Below are positions 1-6,446 of a stretch of 6,475 nucleotides of DNA, piece after piece. This DNA comes from Betaproteobacteria bacterium (lineage in GTDB: Bacteria > Pseudomonadota > Gammaproteobacteria > Burkholderiales > Casimicrobiaceae). Each line of letters starts with the position of its first letter. Positions within the stretch are counted from its first letter, which is position 1. The translations under genes and the position numbers were made by a program. Location of the stretch: NCBI GenBank assembly GCA_005883655.1, contig VBDA01000009.1, positions 1-6,475 on the forward strand, read 5' to 3'. The notes below the pieces were generated by a model. That model was not told the origin of the DNA. It worked only from the letters and a program-made list of their open reading frames with translations, and searched no databases.

Positions 1-449
1 TACAGATTTTTGGCGAGGACGAAGCGTTCCGATACCTGAAGGCGCTCAATGTCAACGTCAACCAGTATGCGCGTTCGGGCATCGGACCGATGAGCGCGGT
101 CATCCGGGGAGAGACCGCGATCGGCAGTACCGTGTTGCATGGCGTGGTCAATGAGATCGAGCGTGGATTTCCCGTGAAGCCGGTCTTACCCTGTGAGGGT
201 CATCCGGACAACGCGAAAAAATTCTTCGACTGGGCGCTGACGCCGGAAGCGCAGAGGATCGGCCTCGAACTCAAGGAATTCGCCATCCCGACCAATCGCA
301 ACGTCGTGCTGCCACCGCAGGTACCGAATCTGACCGACGTCAAGCTCATCAGCTACGACACGGCGAAGTTCGGCTCGACGGTTGAGCGCAAACGCCTGCT
401 CGCACGATGGGAGCGGGAAATCAACGCCGGAAGCGCGCCCGGCAAGTGA
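1..449 (+). CDS. ABC transporter periplasmic substrate-binding protein, C-terminal part (5' end outside window)
   Basis: The reading frame is open from base 3 at the left edge to the TGA at 447-449, giving the last 148 residues of a protein whose start lies upstream. The visible part has features of the C-terminal lobe of type-2 periplasmic binding proteins of the FbpA/AfuA class: a helix reading NAKKFFDWALTPEAQ, followed by FAIPTNRNV and a terminal ERKRLLARWERE helix. Such proteins capture a ligand in the periplasm and deliver it to the membrane permease. The next two genes encode a matching permease and ATPase, and the stop codon overlaps the permease start, so all belong to one transport operon. 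Most ligand-contacting residues, including the paired tyrosines expected of a true ferric binder, and the signal peptide are not visible here, so the substrate cannot be read. Family assignment is firm; iron, sugar phosphate or phosphonate specificity is open. Confidence 0.86.
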   Translation, partial: QIFGEDEAFRYLKALNVNVNQYARSGIGPMSAVIRGETAIGSTVLHGVVNEIERGFPVKPVLPCEGHPDNAKKFFDWALTPEAQRIGLELKEFAIPTNRNVVLPPQVPNLTDVKLISYDTAKFGSTVERKRLLARWEREINAGSAPGK

Positions 450-2665
450 GCCCCGCCAAGAAGGCGATTCTATTCTGGATCGCCGTCGGCGGAGCCGGCT
501 TTGTGCTCGTGCCGTGGTACGCGTTGCAGGACTCGATCGCGTCAATCGGCTGGCTGAAGGATTACACCGGCAAGGACAACGCGCCGGCACTCCTGCAGGC
601 GCTGAAACACGGCCGCGTCTGGCTGCTCCCGATCATCGGGTTTTTCATTGCCGCCGCCGCGCTGCTGCAGCTCCCGATTTCGCGCCTGGCGCGCGCAAAC
701 GGCCTGCTCGTCGTCGGCGCCGCCGGATTCGTGTTCTTTCTCGCGCAAGGCTTCGCGATCGGCGCGCAAGGCTGGTCGTTCGAGTTGCTGACGACCATGT
801 TCGGACCGCTGGCAACCGGCCAGTACGGCATGGGTTGGGGCGCCGCGCTGTGTGGCTCAGCTTTCGCGATGCTGTTCGCGCTCGGGCTCGCCGAGCGTGG
901 CTACTTCAACGGCGATGCATTCATCGCCGCCTCGGTGGTCGGCATCGCCGTGTCGGTGGCGGTGTTCACGTTTTATCCGGTCATCCGCATCCTGCTAAGC
1001 GCCATCCAGGATCAAGGCGGCGCATTGGCGGCCCAGGCGTTTTTTGCCCGGATGTTCACCGAGAAGATCTGGGGCGTCGGCTGCCTCGCCGGCGCAGGCC
1101 GCTGCGGGGTCGCCTGGAACACGCTCGTGCTGGCGCTGTTGTGCGCGGCGGGATGCACCTCGCTCGGGCTCGCCTTTGCGTTGATCGTCAGCCGCACCGG
1201 TTTTCGCTACAAGCGCCTGTTGCGTGCGCTGTCGGTGCTGCCGATCATCACTCCGCCATTCGTGATCGGGCTTGGCCTGATCCTCATCTTCGGCCGCTCG
1301 GGACTCGTCAACCAGTTTCTCGAATGGGCTTTCGGCATCGCGCCTTCGCGCTGGATCTACGGCCTGCAAGGCGTGCTGACGGCGCAGATTTTTTCGTTCA
1401 CTCCCATCGCCTTTCTGGTCCTGATCGGTGTCGTCGAGGGCGTGTCGCCGAGCATGGAGGAAGCCGCGCAAACGCTGCGTGCCAACCGCTGGCGCACGTT
1501 CGTCGACGTTTCGCTGCCGCTGATGCGCCCCGGATTGGTCAACGCATTTCTGATCAGCTTCATCGAGTCCATCGCCGACTTCGGTAATCCCATCGTGCTG
1601 GGCGGAAATTTCGGCGTGCTCTCCACCGAGGTGTTTTTCTCGGTCGTCGGCGCGCAGCTGGATCAGGGCCGCGCCGCGACGCTCGGCATCCTCCTGCTCC
1701 TGTTCGCGCTGGCGGCGTTCTTCGCGCAACGGCGCCTCCTCGGCCGCAAGGTCTATACGGCGCTCGCCGGCAAGGGGGACTCGGGTCTGCCGACGCCGCT
1801 GCCGGATAGAATTCGGCGGCTGTGCTACGCGGTTGCCCTGCCCTGGGCGGCGTTGACGGTCATCATTTACGCCATGGCGCTCATCGGCGGTTTCGTCGAG
1901 CAATGGGGCCGCGACTATACCCCGACGTTCAAGCATTACGTCAAGGCGTTCTCGATCGAGCTCACCAGCGATGGCATCATCTGGGCCGGCGCGGCGTGGA
2001 ATTCGTTCTGGACTACGGTCAAGCTTTCTGCGATCGCGGCGCCGGTGACGGCGCTCATGGGCATCCTGACCGCGTACATCCTCACCCGGCACCGCTTCGT
2101 AGGCCGGTCGGCGTTCGAGTTCGGCACCATGCTGTCCTTCGCCATTCCCGGCACGGTGATCGGCGTGTCGTACATCCTTGCCTTCAACGTGCCACCGATC
2201 GAGATTACCGGCACCGCGCTGGTGCTGATTCTGTGCAACGTGTTCCGCAACATGCCGGTGGGCGTTCGTGCCGGCATCGCCGCCATGTCGCAGATCGACA
2301 AGAGCCTGGACGAGGCTTCCACCACGCTCGGCGCACGCGGACTCACCACGCTCAGGCGCGTGCTGTTGCCGCTGCTCAAACCGGCGCTGGTGGCGGCGCT
2401 GGTCTACAGCTTCGTCCGCGCCATGACGACCGTCTCGGCGATCATCTTCCTCGTTTCGGCCGAGTACGAGTGGGCGACGACGTACATCATCAATCGCGTG
2501 GTCAACGGCGATTATGGCGTGGCGCTCGCCTACTGCTCGGTGCTGATCTTGCTCATGCTGGCGGTGATCTGGCTGATCCAGCGTCTGGTCGGCACCCGAC
2601 GGCTCGGCCGACGCGAAGTGGCGATCGAACCTGGCATGGCACAATTGGGTGGAACGGCTGCTTGA
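446..2665 (+). CDS. Fused two-domain ABC transporter permease, FbpB/AfuB type
   Basis: Inner-membrane channel subunit of the importer. I start it at GTG 446 (739 residues), which overlaps the upstream stop as GTGA. An ATG at 407 in the same frame would add 13 basic residues but has no visible ribosome-binding site and overlaps the previous gene by 43 bases. Two binding-protein-dependent permease domains are fused: domain 1 at about residues 220-425, opening with AWNTLVLALL, and domain 2 at about 514-715, opening with AAWNSFWTTVKL. Each carries the cytoplasmic EAA loop that docks on the ATPase: E339-A-A to L357-P358, with Ala where the usual Gly stands, and E623-A-S with G629 to L641-P642. Ahead of domain 1 lies an extension with about five hydrophobic segments (near 8-27, 58-76, 86-105, 129-148, 158-184), making it much longer than classical FbpB/HitB permeases of about 510 residues. 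That length resembles AfuB-like proteins. Cysteines 213, 220, 233 and 237 cluster at the entry to domain 1. Substrate not determinable from this subunit. Confidence 0.92.
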   Translation: MSPAKKAILFWIAVGGAGFVLVPWYALQDSIASIGWLKDYTGKDNAPALLQALKHGRVWLLPIIGFFIAAAALLQLPISRLARANGLLVVGAAGFVFFLAQGFAIGAQGWSFELLTTMFGPLATGQYGMGWGAALCGSAFAMLFALGLAERGYFNGDAFIAASVVGIAVSVAVFTFYPVIRILLSAIQDQGGALAAQAFFARMFTEKIWGVGCLAGAGRCGVAWNTLVLALLCAAGCTSLGLAFALIVSRTGFRYKRLLRALSVLPIITPPFVIGLGLILIFGRSGLVNQFLEWAFGIAPSRWIYGLQGVLTAQIFSFTPIAFLVLIGVVEGVSPSMEEAAQTLRANRWRTFVDVSLPLMRPGLVNAFLISFIESIADFGNPIVLGGNFGVLSTEVFFSVVGAQLDQGRAATLGILLLLFALAAFFAQRRLLGRKVYTALAGKGDSGLPTPLPDRIRRLCYAVALPWAALTVIIYAMALIGGFVEQWGRDYTPTFKHYVKAFSIELTSDGIIWAGAAWNSFWTTVKLSAIAAPVTALMGILTAYILTRHRFVGRSAFEFGTMLSFAIPGTVIGVSYILAFNVPPIEITGTALVLILCNVFRNMPVGVRAGIAAMSQIDKSLDEASTTLGARGLTTLRRVLLPLLKPALVAALVYSFVRAMTTVSAIIFLVSAEYEWATTYIINRVVNGDYGVALAYCSVLILLMLAVIWLIQRLVGTRRLGRREVAIEPGMAQLGGTAA

Positions 2666-2672
2666 GGCCGAT

Positions 2673-2677
2673 GGAAG
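2673..2677 (+). promoter_or_regulatory. Ribosome-binding site of the ATPase gene
   Basis: A GGAAG lies 7 bases before ATG 2685, inside the 19-base gap after the permease stop. It favours ATG 2685 over the in-frame GTG at 2649, which would overlap the permease and add 12 residues not typical of ABC ATPase N-termini. Confidence 0.6.
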
Positions 2678-2684
2678 CGCATTC

Positions 2685-3746
2685 ATGAAGGCCGCCTCGA
2701 TCGAATTCCGGAAGGTGAGCAAGCTCTACGGCGAGATTGCCGCGGTGAAAGATGTCTCGTTCACCATCGGCGAAGGAAGCCTGGTGACGCTGCTGGGGCC
2801 CTCGGGTTGCGGGAAGACGACCACGCTGCGTATGATCGCCGGCCTCGAGCTGCCGACTTCGGGCACGATCGCCATCGGCGGCAGCGACGTCACGCGGGTT
2901 CCGGCATCGGAGCGCGATGTGTCGATGGTGTTCCAGAGCTACGCGCTGTTCCCGCACATGACGGTGCTCGACAACGTCAGCTACGGGCTGACCGTTGCGC
3001 GCCTGCCCAAGGCCCAAGTCGCCGAGAGAGCTCACGCCGCGCTTGCCACCGTGGGCTTGACCGGTTTCGACACGCGCTTGCCGTCGGAGCTTTCCGGCGG
3101 GCAGCAACAGCGCGTCGCGGTCGCGCGCGCGCTGGTGCTCGAGCCGGGGGTACTTCTGTTCGACGAGCCGTTGTCGAATCTCGATGCCCGCCTTCGCCGG
3201 CAGATGCGCGAGGAAATACGCGATCTCCAGCAGCGACTCTCGCTTACCGTCGTGTACGTCACGCACGATCAATCGGAAGCGATGGCGGTCTCGGATCGCA
3301 TCATCGTGATGAACAAGGCGACAATTGCGCAGGAAGGCGCGCCGCGCGATCTCTACGAGCAACCGAGCGATGTCTTTGTCGCTGGATTCATGGGCGATGC
3401 CAACCGCGTGCGCGGCATGCTGACCCGAATCGACGACCGCCTGGGTGAGCTGGCGATCGGCCCACTCAAGGTCAGGCTTGCGCACCGGGGCCTCGCCAAT
3501 GGTGCGGTCGACGTCTCGATCCGGCCCGAGGCCATAGAATTTCGCAACGGAAATGATGCCGATGCGGCACTCGCCGGCACGGTACGCAAGGCGGCCTACA
3601 TCGGTGGATCGATGGAATACACCGTCGATACGGCAATCGGGCAGCTTTTCATCGTCAGCATGGCGGTCGACCGGCCACTCGCGGTGGGCGCGAGCGTGTC
3701 GCTCGCCCTCGCCAACCACGGCGTCGTTCCGATCGCTTCCGCATGA
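2685..3746 (+). CDS. ABC transporter ATP-binding protein with C-terminal TOBE-like region, FbpC/AfuC type
   Basis: Cytoplasmic ATPase that powers the importer. From ATG 2685 it has 353 residues, the usual length for the family. All nucleotide-binding motifs are intact and in order: Walker A GPSGCGKT at 38-45, Q-loop Gln84 in VFQSYALFPHMTV, signature LSGGQ at 136-140, Walker B VLLFDEP at 156-162, D-loop SNLD at 164-167 and switch His194 in VTHDQSEAMA. After about residue 235 a regulatory tail begins with FMGDANRVRG, followed by a TOBE-type segment around VDVSIRPEAIEF (275-286). GDAN at this junction is typical of ATPases in the iron/sugar-phosphate/aminoethylphosphonate transporter group rather than of maltose-type MalK. 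The gene follows the permease after 19 bases and its TGA overlaps the ATG of the phosphatase gene (ATGA, 3743-3746), so all are probably co-translated. An automatic label of 'ferric transport ATP-binding protein' would overstate what is known of its substrate. Confidence 0.94.
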   Translation: MKAASIEFRKVSKLYGEIAAVKDVSFTIGEGSLVTLLGPSGCGKTTTLRMIAGLELPTSGTIAIGGSDVTRVPASERDVSMVFQSYALFPHMTVLDNVSYGLTVARLPKAQVAERAHAALATVGLTGFDTRLPSELSGGQQQRVAVARALVLEPGVLLFDEPLSNLDARLRRQMREEIRDLQQRLSLTVVYVTHDQSEAMAVSDRIIVMNKATIAQEGAPRDLYEQPSDVFVAGFMGDANRVRGMLTRIDDRLGELAIGPLKVRLAHRGLANGAVDVSIRPEAIEFRNGNDADAALAGTVRKAAYIGGSMEYTVDTAIGQLFIVSMAVDRPLAVGASVSLALANHGVVPIASA

Positions 3747-4531
3747 CCGCGGCCGAGGTCGACGCGCGGGCGCGCTTCGCCAGATCGCTCGCGCGCGAAG
3801 CGGGTGCGCTCGCTCGCCGCTATTTTCTGCGCGAGCTGGTCTACTCGGCACAGGCCAAGGGCCCGCAGGACTGGGTCAGCGCCGCCGATCACCAGGTGGA
3901 AGCGCTGATCCGGGAAGAGCTCGCAAGTGAATTTCCAGCCGACAGCATGCTCGGTGAAGAGGACGGAGGCGAGCTCGGTGCGAACACCTGGATCGTCGAT
4001 CCGATCGACGGAACGATCAATTTCGTGCACGGCGTTCGCTACTGGTGCGTGTCGATCGCCTTCGTGGTCGACGGCGAACGCCACATCGGAGTCGTTTACG
4101 ATCCTTCGCTGGACGAGCTCTTCTGGGCAGTGCGAGGCGGCGGAGCATTTTGCGGCGACGCGCCGATGTGCGTGTCGTCGTGCCTTCGCGTCGAAGAGGC
4201 GCTGCTTTGCGCCGGCTACGTGCCCAGGCATCCGCTGGGCGACTACCTGGAGCTCGAGCGCCGACTGCACGAGGCCGGCGCGGCGGTGAAGGACATGGGC
4301 GCCGGTGCGCTGATGCTCGCACACGTAGCGGCCGGCAGGTTCGACGCGTTCGTCGAGCCGCACATGCATCCTTGGGACGCGCTGGCCGGCCTGCTGCTGG
4401 TCGAGGAGTCCGGAGGGCGGATTTATCCCTACCCCGGCGCGGGAGGCGTGGCCGCGGGGGGAGCGGTCTTGGCGACGGCGCCCGGGATATTCGACGAGCT
4501 TTTTCGCCTGTCCCGATACCCGGCTTTCTGA
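3743..4531 (+). CDS. Inositol-monophosphatase-family phosphatase, last gene of the transporter operon
   Basis: A 262-residue cytoplasmic protein of the Mg2+-dependent, lithium-sensitive phosphatase superfamily (SuhB, HisN, CysQ and relatives), which hydrolyse small phosphate monoesters. Length is normal. Conserved metal and catalytic positions are all present: K39/D49 in KGPQDWVSAAD, GEED at 71-74 (Glu72), D86-P-I-D89-G-T-I-N-F in WIVDPIDGTINFVHG, and W211-D212 with AG and EESGG behind it. DGTINF and the later AHVAAGRFDAFVE look more like SuhB-type inositol/sugar phosphatases than HisN or CysQ, but substrate cannot be assigned. The ATG shares bases with the ATPase stop and has no separate ribosome-binding site, implying translational coupling to the transporter. 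That makes a role in processing the imported compound plausible. An oddity is the cysteine run C137, C143 and C147 in FCGDAPMCVSSC, where relatives usually read FLNG followed by a short strand; C102 and C156 lie nearby. Confidence 0.92.
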   Translation: MTAAEVDARARFARSLAREAGALARRYFLRELVYSAQAKGPQDWVSAADHQVEALIREELASEFPADSMLGEEDGGELGANTWIVDPIDGTINFVHGVRYWCVSIAFVVDGERHIGVVYDPSLDELFWAVRGGGAFCGDAPMCVSSCLRVEEALLCAGYVPRHPLGDYLELERRLHEAGAAVKDMGAGALMLAHVAAGRFDAFVEPHMHPWDALAGLLLVEESGGRIYPYPGAGGVAAGGAVLATAPGIFDELFRLSRYPAF

Positions 4532-4535
4532 TTCG

Positions 4536-4556
4536 TGCGGGACGCCGGCTCCCGCA
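4536..4556. terminator. Hairpin between convergent genes, possible bidirectional terminator
   Basis: TGCGGGA (4536-4542) and TCCCGCA (4550-4556) form a perfect 7-bp stem around a 7-base loop. It sits 4 bases after the phosphatase stop and 18 bases beyond the stop of the opposing hydrolase gene, where a shared terminator would be expected. No T-run follows on either strand, so it is not a textbook intrinsic terminator. It could be a weak terminator, an RNA 3' end stabiliser or chance in GC-rich DNA. Confidence 0.35.
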
Positions 4557-4574
4557 ATCCTCGCGATAAGAGGG

Positions 4575-6317
4575 CTACGGCGGCGCGCAGAAGACGACGC
4601 CTTCGACCAGCCAGCCCGCGGCGGCCGTCGCGTGGATTTCGCTGTGGCTGGTCAGGTAGCGGTGATTCGCTTCGCCCCCCATGCCGTTGTTGTACAGGCG
4701 GGTGACGGGAATCCGGCCAATCGGGCAATCCTCGGCGATGGGCGCTTGCTCGTCGAACGCGAGCCCCTCGAATTTCCACCGCGAGTCAGCGTGCAGCTTA
4801 TTGCACTCGACAACGTTGATGCTAAAGACGTGGGTGTTCGGGCCGCTGCCTGGCGTGCCGAAAAAGCGACATGCGGGAACGCCGATGCCCGATTCGACGG
4901 TCCACGATTTGAAATCGAAGCCCGTTCGCACCCACCCTGGAACGAGAATGCCCGCATCCAGACTCGCGGCTTCCGCCGGCTCCGCGGTTTCGAAATAATG
5001 GTTCAGCGACGCGGCGTGGTACTCGATCGTGACCCGCTCTCCCGCGCTCAGCGCGGCGGGCGCGGTGTAGTCGATGATCAATCGGTCGTCGCCACCGCCG
5101 CGCACGCTGACCATGCGCGCGATCTGCGCCCGTGCAGTGCGGTCATCCTGGGCGTGCGCGGCAAAAAAGATCAGTGACCAGGTGAAGATGTCAGGTGCGC
5201 TGGGGAAATCAAAAAAGTGGCCGACGCCCTCGAGACCGAGCAGTTCGCGCGATCCATGCAGACGGAGCACGCCCTGGATGGTGGCATCGATCGGCGCGGT
5301 GGTGTCGGAAAAGCCGGCGATGCCCAGAAACGGCGTCGTGAAATTGTCCAGCCCCTTTTGGTCGCGACCGAATGCCGGCAGGAAGGACTGACCAAAATAC
5401 GGAACATAGCCGACGATCGCTTTCAAGCGCGTGTCGGCGACCACTTGCTTCGACGACAGACCGATCGTCTTTGTCAACTGCGCGCCGGCCTGCAACAGCA
5501 GCGTTTCGCCACCGAGGCTCGCCCCGAAGCCGACTATCCTGGATGCATCGACGTGATCGCGGTATTGCAGGTGGCCGAGCAGGAAGTCGAGCGCCGCCGC
5601 GGTGGACAAGGGACGGATTGCCTGCATCTCGACGTAGGTTGGAAAATGCAACGCCGCGTACAGCGCGTCGGACAGGCTGTCGACCTTCACGTCGGCAAAG
5701 CGCGGGTCGCCGTGGAAGGGCGCGACCACGACATAGCCGTAGCTCGCGAGCACCGTCAGCGCAACGATATAGTCGTTGGACAAGGGACTGCCAACGAGCC
5801 CATGCGAAAACACCAGCACCGGCCAGCGCACCCCGGGGTCGGCCCAGATAGGCGTCTCCGCACCGCGCTGCATGTGCGGCACTGCGTTGCTGCCCGCAGG
5901 CAGCGGATAATCGGGGCGCGGATTATTGGACGCCGTCGGATAACACACCAAGAGCGCTGTCGGCACCTGTTGCGTCGCGTGATTGACGAACAACTCGCGA
6001 TCGTCGGGAACGTTGACGTTCACGATCAGCGCATCGACAGGGTCGACCAAGAGCTGCGTCACATAGCGCTGGCGGGATCCATCGGGAACGCCTTCCCAGT
6101 AATTCTTGGCGGTCTCTCCAGGCAACACGCGACTAAAATCCTGCTCCACATTGCTGCAACCCACGGCGTAGGGTCCCGGCGGCAGCGGATCGACGACCGC
6201 GAGCGAATCCGCGCCCGCCGCGACTGCGAATATCATCAACGCGACGCCTGCGGCGGTCGCACTTCCGCGCCGCACGCCGCGCAGCACGGTCCAACGCAAC
6301 GTGAACGGCGTGGTCAT
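4575..6317 (-). CDS. Predicted exported alpha/beta hydrolase with C-terminal DUF5648-type repeats
   Basis: I place the start at ATG 6315-6317 (580 residues, TAG at 4575-4577) because AAGGA stands 5 bases before it. Upstream in-frame ATGs at 6323 and 6374 are less well served. The N-terminus has basic residues R8, R13, R16 and R17, then a hydrophobic core at about 20-34 ending AVAAGADS, which fits a Sec signal peptide with cleavage near residue 36. Residues 160-390 form an alpha/beta hydrolase domain: FSHGLVGSPLSNDY (170-183), the oxyanion region of PAF-acetylhydrolase or dienelactone-hydrolase-like enzymes; nucleophile Ser267 in GFGASLGGE; probable acid Asp338 in AGFSDTTAPID; and His367 in GVGHFFDF. 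Residues about 431-580 hold three degenerate repeats of the DUF5648 kind, the last reading CPIGRIPVTRLYNNGMGGE and ending NHRY...GWLVEGVVFC. Cysteines 54, 125, 483, 505, 531 and 577 could form disulfides after export. Likely an extracellular or periplasmic esterase/lipase; its substrate is unknown. Nothing links it functionally to the convergent operon. Confidence 0.9.
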   Translation of the reverse strand: MTTPFTLRWTVLRGVRRGSATAAGVALMIFAVAAGADSLAVVDPLPPGPYAVGCSNVEQDFSRVLPGETAKNYWEGVPDGSRQRYVTQLLVDPVDALIVNVNVPDDRELFVNHATQQVPTALLVCYPTASNNPRPDYPLPAGSNAVPHMQRGAETPIWADPGVRWPVLVFSHGLVGSPLSNDYIVALTVLASYGYVVVAPFHGDPRFADVKVDSLSDALYAALHFPTYVEMQAIRPLSTAAALDFLLGHLQYRDHVDASRIVGFGASLGGETLLLQAGAQLTKTIGLSSKQVVADTRLKAIVGYVPYFGQSFLPAFGRDQKGLDNFTTPFLGIAGFSDTTAPIDATIQGVLRLHGSRELLGLEGVGHFFDFPSAPDIFTWSLIFFAAHAQDDRTARAQIARMVSVRGGGDDRLIIDYTAPAALSAGERVTIEYHAASLNHYFETAEPAEAASLDAGILVPGWVRTGFDFKSWTVESGIGVPACRFFGTPGSGPNTHVFSINVVECNKLHADSRWKFEGLAFDEQAPIAEDCPIGRIPVTRLYNNGMGGEANHRYLTSHSEIHATAAAGWLVEGVVFCAPP

Positions 6318-6322
6318 GGTCA

Positions 6323-6327
6323 TCCTT
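6323..6327 (-). promoter_or_regulatory. Ribosome-binding site selecting the hydrolase start
   Basis: On the minus strand AAGGA, within GGCAAGGA, lies 5 bases before ATG 6315-6317. The same sequence abuts ATG 6323 with no spacer and lies downstream of ATG 6374, so it supports the 580-residue form, which also places the signal peptide directly at the N-terminus. Confidence 0.55.
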
Positions 6328-6401
6328 GCCGAAATGTCAGCCGAGTGAAGCCCGATAGGCAAGATACATTCCACAGTTGAGAGATCGGAGTGCCAACAAA
6401 G

Positions 6402-6446
6402 GCACAGCCGGTTCGGCTTCGCAGACGAGTGCCTACCCGGCTGTGC
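6402..6446. repeat. Perfect 10-bp inverted repeat with overlapping alternative stems
   Basis: GCACAGCCGG (6402-6411) is perfectly complementary to CCGGCTGTGC (6437-6446) across 25 bases. Shorter stems compete with it: AGCCG/CGGCT (6406-6410 / 6414-6418, 3-base loop), and GGCAC (6401-6405), which can pair with GTGCC at 6390-6394 (loop AACAAA) or at 6429-6433. The two GTGCC copies belong to a direct repeat GAGTGCC at 6388-6394 and 6427-6433. It may be the terminator hairpin of a gene beyond the right edge, an operator for the hydrolase, a leader RNA structure or a dispersed repeat. No T-run directly follows on the minus strand. Confidence 0.6.

Noticed and set aside
382..1587. 401-residue plus-strand open frame in another phase over the permease
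   Set aside because: Arginine-rich out-of-frame translation typical of GC-rich DNA, overlapping a clear membrane protein.
1..2665. Firm naming of the transporter as ferric iron (fbpABC)
   Set aside because: The iron-ligand region of the binding protein is outside the window, no Fur box is visible, and the coupled phosphatase points toward other cargo. Only the family, not the substrate, is supported.
995..2722. 575-residue open frame on the minus strand opposite the permease
   Set aside because: Composition is rich in R, Q, E, D, H and A with no domain or membrane pattern, as expected of the antisense of a GC-rich gene. The plus strand encodes an intact permease with both EAA loops.
2553..3851. 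432-residue open frame on the minus strand opposite the ATPase
   Set aside because: Antisense shadow of a gene with every ABC ATPase motif intact; the translated frame is low-complexity and Arg/His-rich.
6264..6317. Twin-arginine signal in the hydrolase N-terminus
   Set aside because: An RR pair is present at residues 16-17 but is followed by GSATAAG rather than an x-F-L-K type motif, so an ordinary Sec signal is the simpler reading.
5217..6380. 387-residue plus-strand open frame opposite the hydrolase
   Set aside because: Arg/Gln/His-rich with no recognisable motif. The minus strand has a signal peptide, catalytic triad and C-terminal repeats.
6402..6446. tRNA or integron attC site in the inverted repeat region
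   Set aside because: GGTTCGGCTTCG at first suggested a T-arm, but there is no cloverleaf or anticodon stem, and the RYYYAAC/GTTRRRY cores of attC sites are missing.
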